Source of the DNA: Dryas octopetala
Taxonomy: Eukaryota; Streptophyta; Magnoliopsida; Rosales; Rosaceae
Assembly: GCA_963921425.1 (NCBI GenBank)
Contig: OY992832.1
Location: 24,579,489 to 24,643,488, forward strand
Reading direction: 5' to 3'
DNA length: 64,000 nt
Under the pieces are notes generated by a model that was not told the origin of the DNA, made no database searches, and worked only from the letters and a program-made list of their open reading frames with translations. This document shows positions 56,677 through 64,000 of the stretch, piece after piece. The first letter of the stretch is position 1. Every line of letters starts with the position of its first letter. The position numbers and the translations under genes were made by a program.

Positions 56677-59140
56677 AATTCAATTAATTATATCTACAGC
56701 TACAGTTACTCTACAGCTACAATGCCGAGTGCTCAGTAGGATGCGCTGATTGCTCGGTGTTGGTTGTCCTTTGAGAAATTAAATTAGTGGTATGTAATTT
56801 GTCGTTAAGTGACCCTTATAATAGCCCTTATTACTTTGGGAAAAAAAAAAGTACACATCATTTCAATAAGGAAAGATGTTATTTGTCTCAACTTACATGG
56901 CATCAATTCACTGAGTTTTTATTTTTATTTTTTTAGAGTTTAATATATAAATGCCATATAAGTTAGAGAAAAATAATTAAAACAAAGAGTTGGGAAAAAT
57001 AGCATATTCCTTTTAAAAAAGAACTCTAGAGGTTGAACTAATTGACAAGAATAAGTAAATAACAAGTTTTATATCATGTGTTTGTTTTGCCCGGTGTTTC
57101 TTTGTCATCGATCATATCATTAATATTAATATTCTAATCAATATGATATTGTGTGTTAAATTTTAAATGATTTTCAACATAAATTTATGTATGTAATACC
57201 ATGAAAGAAGTATTTATTTATTTATTTTAATTCATATATAATTTTTAGATAGTACGTCTTCAATTTATATATTAGAATTTGAAATCGATCTTTTGTCTGC
57301 CGAATGAAAAAACCTAGCTACTAGCATTTTAACTTTTTATATTCTTTATTATATATTTGGACTCCATCAAAATCATGAAAAAAAAATATTAAACTTTTTC
57401 TCTGTAAAAGATAAAAGCTTATTATTTTAAGAATAAAAGATAAAATATTTTTCATATGTACAGATGTACTCATATCACAAGAGAATGATCATTAAGAAAG
57501 TGTGTTCAATGTTAAAAAGTTAAATCGGCCCACGTTTTAAAATTAGTGGATGTGTTACAGAGTTGAGCGATCGGCCCCTTAATCTATCGAACAACTTCAT
57601 ATTGTAACTGATTAACGGTAATTCACAAAAATTATGATGAATTTGATTCCAAAATATTTGTACTTTTGTGTTGGTATTTTTTTTCTTTTTTTGTATATGT
57701 AACAAAACGATGAAAGATTTATATAAGTGTCATTTTTATACAATTTTTTCAACATGAGTTCAAGCAGTACTTAAGGGTTGATTCTTAATTTCAAAAAAGG
57801 CGCCCGGTTCAAAGTATAATGAAAATAAAAAATGATTAGTTTTCAAAACAAGGCGCCTATCGATCCCAAATATCATTTTAATGGCTTCTGCGATTTTATT
57901 TTTTGGTCGATAATGGCTGCTGCGTTGGGGCTTGGGTTGTACACTTGTACGTTGGATTTGGAAACAGCTTTATTACATGTTGAAGTATGATGAAATCATT
58001 CCAGACTTGCCATAATTCTTCCAGAATATAGAGTAGATGAGCCAGGTAAAAGATGAAGTGATGGCTTGCAGCAATTGGTGCTGGAATTTTTTTGGTTCAT
58101 AATTTACTTTTTATCCTTACCAAAAAATAATAATTAATTTAGGTTTTGTAAATGTTATAATATTGAATAAAGTAGTCTATATTTTTAAAAGTATTGTGAG
58201 TACAAAAAATAGTATGAAGGTGTTTGGTAAATTGTAATGTAAAACTGTTGTGACTATTTATAATTACTAAAATGAGGGTATTATGGGTAAAATAAAATTT
58301 TCATTGTTGCTGTGATTCACTGCAACTTTCAAAAGCACCTACAAACTTGCTTTTTATTTTTGTTGTGGGGAGTTGAGAATTGTGGAGCAAAGCACTTTTT
58401 CATTTTTTTATCAAACACCAAAACTGCTGTGGGTGATTGAGAATTGTTATCTACAGCAGCTTTTGGGTCCTCCACAACAATCTCAAATGGGGCCTAAGTA
58501 TGAGCAGTAAATTGACCAAAAAAAAAAATTTGAGTCATATATTTGTACATCCTCTATAATTTGGGTGATATTAGTGTAAAAAAGCCAATAAACATATTTA
58601 GAGAATACTTAAATAATTAAAGTTCAATGACGTGGGAAGCCAGTAATTTCAAATAATTAAAGACTGTGCTTCTAGAAAAGTGTTCCAGATGATTTTAATA
58701 GTTGAGAAAACAAGATACTGTAGATTGGTCCATTGGGATGCAAAATGGTGCATGTGGTTTATGACTCAAAAAAGTTAAAAATATTTAATATTCAACGGAA
58801 AGCGAACAGCATGAAAATTAAGACCGAATACAAAAATATAATCATATCTGCGTTGAATTTTAAGTACCTGGATGAAATCTCAGAGTCTTTAATATTCGGC
58901 CATGAGTTTCTAGCAGGCCCACTGCTCACCAACCTAGCTCGCCAGTTTCACCGACTAATCAGCTAATCATCGTCCAAATTATTTAATAATTGTTTCTTTT
59001 TTTATACGAAAGAATTGACATGACGACACCTGTGACCAACAAATGTACTAATTTTATAATAATAAATAAATAGAATGTTATTATTCACGTGCTGGATCTA
59101 CTAGTCACTGTTTGGTCATATAAGGAGGAAAAGTTGCATG
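56677..59140. other. Intergenic, no gene recognised
   Basis: AT-rich. At 58,217-58,423 GGTGTTTGGTAAA and TTTATCAAACACC face each other, possibly the ends of a small Harbinger-like MITE. The rest shows no recognisable element or gene. An open frame at 58,733-58,966 lacks similarity. Confidence 0.5.
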
Positions 59141-59149
59141 AAGAAGCAC

Positions 59150-59157
59150 TATATAAG
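59150..59157 (+). promoter_or_regulatory. TATA box of the dioxygenase gene
   Basis: CTATATAAG about 95 bp before the ATG at 59,249, followed by a leader with a duplicated AGTACTAAATAGT. Confidence 0.6.
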
Positions 59158-59248
59158 TAAGCATTAAACATATCATTTTACACATCCCATCTCAGTTTTC
59201 TCTTCTCTTAGTAAGTACTAAATAGTCCCAGTACTAAATAGTAAAGAA

Positions 59249-60465
59249 ATGGGTTCCCTATCACTGCCTAAGCAGCTTCCCACCATCAACTTCTCTGTGG
59301 AAGACTTGAAGCCTGGTTCAAGTAGCTGGCTTTCCACCTCCAAAAAAGTCCGGCATGCACTCGAAGAGTACGGCTGTTTCGTGGCGTTTTACGATCAAAT
59401 TTCTGCACAACTTTTGGATGATATCTTTGGCCAATCCAAAGATCTGTTTGAGGTTCCCACAGAAAACAAAGTGAAGAACACAAGTGAGGAACCATATCGT
59501 GGGTATATTGGACCAAACCCTCTCATGCCACTCTATGAAGGCATGGCCATTGATAATGTCACTGTCCCTCAAGAAACTCAAAAGTTCAAGGATCTCATGT
59601 GGCCTCATGGAAAGAAAAACTTCTGGTAATAATTAATTAATATTGTCGTACCTACTTATGTAATTATGTTGTTTAAATTTATCATTAGTCATTACTTATA
59701 TTAATCTAATTATATATCACTTTTATTAATTTGTTTTGGTTGTTTTGGCATTGGTGCAGTGAAATCACAGACTCTTTTTCCCAGTTGTTGGCGGGTTTGG
59801 AACACATGGTGGAGCAAATGCTATTCGAAAGCTTTGGTGTAGGGAATAAGCAATATGAGACTGTTGCTCGTTCCAACAGTCACCTTCTTCGATTCTTGAA
59901 ATACAAGACACCGGAAGACATTGACAAATATAGGGCACCAGAAGACAGTGATACTATCATAAGGTTTCCAAGCCATACAGACAAGAACTTCACAACCATT
60001 GTTGTTCAACATGATGTTGGTGGGTTAGAGGTCAAAACCAAGGACGGCGATTGGATCAGCGTTGAGTCCTCACCTTCACAATTCTTATTCATGGCTGGCG
60101 ATGGATTACAGGTGTGGGTCTCACTTCTATTAGAGATATAATATATAAATACTCTTATAATTAAAATTAAATAAAATTAAATTTATTTGATTTTGTTTGA
60201 TTTTGTTTAGGTATGGAGTAATGACAGAGTAAAAGCTTGCCACCATCGAGTGAAGCATTGCGGGAGCAAGACCAGATACTCACTTGGGCTGTTCACATTC
60301 AATAATGGGGTTTTACAAGTACCAGAAGCACTGGTGGATGACAGACACCCATTGCAGTACAAGCCATTTGATAGTCGTGGGTTTATTCGATTTTATACTA
60401 CCGAGGAGGCCAAGAAGGCAGAGTCTCCGATTAAAGCCTACTGCGGAATCGGAGTTAAAAACTAG
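59249..60465 (+). CDS. 2-oxoglutarate/Fe(II)-dependent dioxygenase, AOP-like, 327 aa, 3 exons
   Basis: Exons 59,249-59,625, 59,760-60,111 and 60,211-60,465, with GT..AG junctions in phase (984 nt with stop). The N-terminal DIOX_N region (residues about 10-110) is followed by the double-stranded beta-helix. Iron ligands are H198-x-D200 (SHTDKN) and H255 (CHHRV), and the 2-oxoglutarate contact is R265-x-S267 (TRYSLGLF). Length is normal for the plant DOXC class. Residues such as GYIGPNPLMPLYEGM are typical of the AOP1-like branch, whose members act in specialised metabolism; the substrate cannot be read from sequence. The enzyme is expected in the cytosol (no targeting signal). No sister genes for a pathway are nearby. 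Confidence 0.94.
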
Positions 60466-61188
60466 CATCAGCCAATATATGATCAGATCTAAAACAAGAG
60501 TTTTATAGTAGTTAAGATAAAGTGGTGTAATAAGTTGATTTCATAAGGTGCGAGGAATCTTTTGTTAATTTAATTCCTTGGCTTTTTCATGTGTTGGTTT
60601 TTGACTATATATAATATATTTTTAACTTTTAGAATAATGCACGACTCATATAGTCGGGGACTAAATTTTTATGGAGCATGTCAATGAGCATCTCTCACAT
60701 GATGTGGGAATCATGTAGATCCCCACACCTCATGTGAACACATGAGATGCCCCATTAAAAAGTCTCGATCTCTTTAGTCAAGTCGTCCGTCATTGATATT
60801 GAAACATGCATGCTTTGACTGCTTGCGTCTGCTGGTCCTAACTTTTCTATTTCTGAGTCCAAAGCACAAATTTTCTATTACATAATATCCACACAAATTT
60901 TGCCGCCCTTTGAAATAAATGTTAGATGCATGCCTTTCTTATTTATCTTTCTCATCTAACTTTGATATTTGGGTATTTAATTTAGAGGCTAAAATGATTA
61001 ATAACTTTTAAGTCCAAGATTACCCGACTAAAAATTAAGCTCAAGGACAAATTTCAAAAGACCAGCTCACTGTTTACTTTATTTACAAAATTCTCACCCC
61101 GTCACTCTTCAATTTATTTACAAATTTTTCACCAATGCATATGCACATGCAGAAAGCTGCATCCACAGTGGTGGAGTTAGAAATTCCT
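60466..61188. other. 3' flank of the dioxygenase gene
   Basis: No gene. An imperfect inverted pair spans about 60,655-60,780 (GGGACTAAATTTTTATGG / CCATTAAAAAGTC..TTAGTC), possibly a small MITE. Confidence 0.5.
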
Positions 61189-61197
61189 TGAAATTTA

Positions 61198-61832
61198 GGT
61201 TTTTTACTCAAATATCATCTGGATTATAAGGGGTGTACTCCCGTACCACTCAAACTTTTTTTCTTGCCAATTTACCATCTAAAGTTATCAATATGTGCCA
61301 ATGTAACACCTGTCATCCTTATTTCTGTTAAATCATCAATTTTTTTCTCAAACTTCCTAATTTGCTCTTAAGTATAATTAAATATTACTTTTGTAAAATT
61401 CGTTAAAAATACGGATTCATCTCAGTGAGTATTAATTATCTAAGGGGTCAAAATATTATTTTTGACTTCTAAACTATTTTTGAAAATTACAACTTCTTTA
61501 AATAAATTATCAAAATCTCATAATAAATTTTAAATAAAATTTAAAAATTTATGGCATCTCACATCAGGGGTGAGGGTGGATTGGCTGGATTTGTTTTGTT
61601 TTGTTTATTTTTTTAGTTTAGAGTTTTGTTTGGAAATTTTTTTTAAAGATATTCTATAACATGAATTGACAATAGTACCATTTAAGTTAACAGAAAAATT
61701 GACAGAAATGAATGGCAGATGCCACATTGGCACATATTGATAACTTCAAGTGGTAAATTAACAAGAAAAAAAAAATTTAGGTGATACAGGAGCACCCCTT
61801 ATAGTCCAATGTGGTATTTGGGTAAAAAAGCC
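61198..61832. mobile_element. Mutator-type foldback element, 635 bp
   Basis: Starts GGTTTTTTACTCAAATA and ends, inverted, GGCTTTTTTACCCAAATA. The arms match imperfectly for ~150 bp (shared ATAAGGGGTG, TTATCAATATGTGCCAATGT). Perfect 9-bp flanking duplication TGAAATTTA (61,189-61,197 and 61,833-61,841). The centre (61,430-61,565) resembles the outer end of the LTR at 37.2-37.3 kb. Confidence 0.87.
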
Positions 61833-61841
61833 TGAAATTTA

Positions 61842-62556
61842 TTATACAATTTGGTCTAAATAATAAAATAAAGTTAGATAGCGACTTTCCTTCTGCTCAC
61901 TACTCCAAGTGAACAACTAGCCATGTGCTTCTCCAGAGATGTAGGCTTGCATTATTGCCACTTTCCTTCCGTGCTTGATTTCCTGATTCTCCCGGCCAGG
62001 TCCCGCATTGTGGCGTAACATATAATCTCAAAATAGAAAGGGGTAGTAACCAAGGAATAAAATTTCGGGTTTCGAGGAAATTTCGATGGAAATTTCGAGA
62101 AATTTTAAATTTCGACAAAAATTAGACATAAACGACATAAATTGCTATCAAAATACGGAAATTTTGAATGAAACTTTACCATATGTTTATTTAACATATT
62201 ATCTACTACATTGATAAAAAATATTGAAGAAATCTAATTATATTGTAGGTTTTATGTTATATAAGATAAATATAATGCGCGCTGGAGACAAATACTGTTA
62301 AATAAAATTAGTATATTCTTTATACTCTATAATCTATATACTAAACCTTATATACTTTATAATTTATATTCTATATTGTTTATGATATGATATAAGATAT
62401 TAGAGTTTAGGCCCTTTAGGGTATTTTTAATTATTTTTTATATATAAATATATTAGAATTTAGAATTTAAAAACAACTAAACGAAATTCCAAACTTTTTT
62501 TTTCATTCCAATTGCCCAATTGCCCAAATACCCCAAACCCCAATCAACCCCTTAAC

Positions 62557-62587
<31 letters not shown>

Positions 62588-62970
62588 CTTTTATTCCTTT
62601 TCCTTCCCATGAGTCTTTGACTCACTTTTTCACTTTTCAAATCTTTTTCTTTCTTTTATTTAATCTTATTTTTATTTTTTATTTTATTATTTCTCTATCT
62701 AGCCAATCCCACTTTCTCACCTCCTTTTCTCTTTTATCTCCCGAAAGGGCCAAAACAACAAAGCCCATTTCTTTCTTTTATTTTATACTAACATTACTGT
62801 TTGTCATTACATTTATTTCCTCTTGGCATCTTCCCCACTCAGCAACTCTCTTCTTGCATCTGTGATGTATTTTGAAATCAAACTGTATGTTTTGGGTCCT
62901 ACGCCTGTGACTTCTTCCCTCTCATCTCTCTCCCTGCCCAGTCACATCTTTTCCTCCTTCCTTCTTCTCC
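61842..62970. other. Intergenic, no gene recognised
   Basis: 62,039-62,125 is rich in AAATTTCG motifs, like a relic of a low-complexity MITE. 62,490-62,960 is T- and CT-rich, with a T-run of about 29 bases (62,561-62,587). No protein similarity found. Confidence 0.5.
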
Positions 62971-62989
62971 CACTACAAGAAAAAAAGGT

Positions 62990-63303
62990 TTGGGCGACGA
63001 ACCTAGTTCCTCTCCCAAAGTCTCATTTCGTCGCCCAAATATTTGGGAGACGAACTCAGTTCGTCGAGAGTTTGGCCGCCCAATCTGTGACGCCCAAGAG
63101 TTTGGGCGACGAACCGGCAAATTTCGTCGCCCAAAGACACCTTGCGCAACAGAGTTTTTTCGTCTCCTAAAGTATATTATTCCTCGCCCAAAATATTTTT
63201 AGGCGACGACATTGTTCGTCGCCTAAACATGATTTTGGGCGAGGAATAGACTTGTTCGCCGCCCAAAGCATGTTTGGGCGACGAAAAATTCCGTCGCCCA
63301 AAC
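62990..63303. repeat. Subterminal inverted-repeat array of CACTA copy 3
   Basis: About a dozen TTTGGGCGACGAA-like units in alternating orientation, with GGGAGACGAA and GGGCGAGGAA variants, directly inside the TIR. Confidence 0.88.
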
Positions 63304-63466
63304 ATTTTTTTTTAAAAAAAAATTGTTTTTTTTTTGTTTAAATTATATATTTAAATTTAATATTTAAAAAAAATTCTTTATTCAAAAACTATATAAAACA
63401 AAATTCATAAATTTATATATCAAAATATCCATACAAAGTAGTAATTAACCCTAATATATACTCAAT

Positions 63467-64000
63467 CTATTCTAAACTAATAGCATCATCATCATTCATA
63501 TCTGACGGAGGTTGATGAGAAGATGGTGGCGGGACAAACCCAGGTATCGCCTTGGTCAATGCAGCATACAACGCCTCCTTCTCTGCTCTCTCAGCTCGTA
63601 AGTCCTCCTGCAACTTCTTCACTTGAGCGGACAACCCTGCGACGACTGCAGATGGCTGAGAAGAAGATGAAGACGAAGACGAGGATCGAACATCACGAAT
63701 CCGCCCATATCCCATGCCGTGTATTTCCTTACCGGGCCTAACACCCAATGAGTCTATCATCATACGAAGTCCGACATTGGGATCGGGTACTGGAATCGAC
63801 TCCAACGGAGTACCCGGAGGGTGCTGCTCGGCCAAGATCTCCAAATATATTCTCGAGTTGGCCACCATCTCATCCTTCAAAATGTTATGTATACAAGTAA
63901 CCAATTAGAAAAATAAATATAAAAAATTGTGAAAAAAATTAAAATATAAAAAACTAACATGTTTTGCTTTGGCCGCATCACAACCGGGATGAACATAGAT
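63467..64000 (-). CDS. CACTA second gene (Transposase_24-type), last two exons, frame open here
   Basis: Exon from the window edge to 63,957 (reads VHPGCDAAKAKH, then GTTAGT donor), then from about 63,871 (ILKDEMVANSR) to the stop at 63,467. Residues GTPLESIPVPDP and RGxGxGxIRD-like text match the end of plant Transposase_24 proteins. A serine run follows, then a short coiled coil (SAQVKKLQEDLRAERAEKEA). The same exons in copy 1 carry a stop. The protein probably binds the subterminal repeats; the rest of the gene lies beyond the window. Confidence 0.7.

Larger units (their letters stand above)
62971..64000 (-). mobile_element. CACTA copy 3, 3' end only, continues past the window
   Basis: CACTACAAGAAAAAAAGG at 62,971 is the TIR. 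It is followed at 62,985-63,300 by many TTTGGGCGACGAA/TTCGTCGCCCAAA inverted repeats, then a minus-strand gene. This copy has the same orientation as copy 1 (coding on the minus strand) and aligns with positions 1-360 of the window. Confidence 0.9.

Noticed and set aside
59286-59608. Minus-strand frames of 76-96 codons over dioxygenase exon 1
   Set aside because: Complementary to a well-supported coding exon; no independent evidence.

Overview
The window is nuclear DNA of a flowering plant, almost certainly a eudicot. It is AT-rich, with long introns bounded by GT..AG, plant gene families, and transposable elements with plant-type ends and primer sites. I cannot name the species from the sequence alone.

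Only three host genes look intact. (1) A 13-exon dihydropyrimidinase (PYD2-type, pyrimidine catabolism) at 38,278-45,830 (+). (2) A small 3-exon RIN4/NOI-family gene at 49,103-51,518 (-), convergent with the first. (3) A 3-exon 2-oxoglutarate/Fe(II) dioxygenase of the AOP-like group at 59,249-60,465 (+). A relic of VPS24 (ESCRT-III) lies at 13,853-14,180. They share no obvious pathway and do not form a cluster.

The rest is layered transposable elements. Positions 1-6,925 are a decayed CACTA (En/Spm) element with coding remnants on the minus strand. It has a ~340-bp tandem repeat array and arrays of GGGCGACGAA-type inverted repeats near its TIR. A second, deleted copy lies at about 28,530-31,720, and a third enters from the right at 62,971-64,000. 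Two hAT-type non-autonomous elements (10,609-11,333 and 11,661-12,487) carry 8-bp target duplications. The largest feature is an 11.8-kb Ty3/gypsy element of the Tat group (14,619-26,407). Its LTRs differ by one base and one 45-bp repeat-number difference, and it has a perfect 5-bp target duplication and an uninterrupted 1,933-residue Gag-Pol frame. On the opposite strand, between pol and the 3' LTR, it carries an apparently spliced antisense gene with its own TATA box candidate. From 31.7 to 37.3 kb lie relics of LINEs and a long LTR in minus orientation, and a Harbinger-like MITE follows at 37.7 kb. Downstream of dihydropyrimidinase is a deleted Ty1/copia element (46,068-48,721), itself interrupted by a Mutator-type foldback MITE. 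A TRIM lies at 56,347-56,676 and a second Mutator-type foldback element at 61,198-61,832.

The most notable system is the gypsy element with its intron-containing antisense gene. The introns can only be removed from an antisense transcript, so the element appears to run two opposed transcription units. Antisense ORFs are known in Tat-group elements, so the class is not new; this copy is young and structurally complete.
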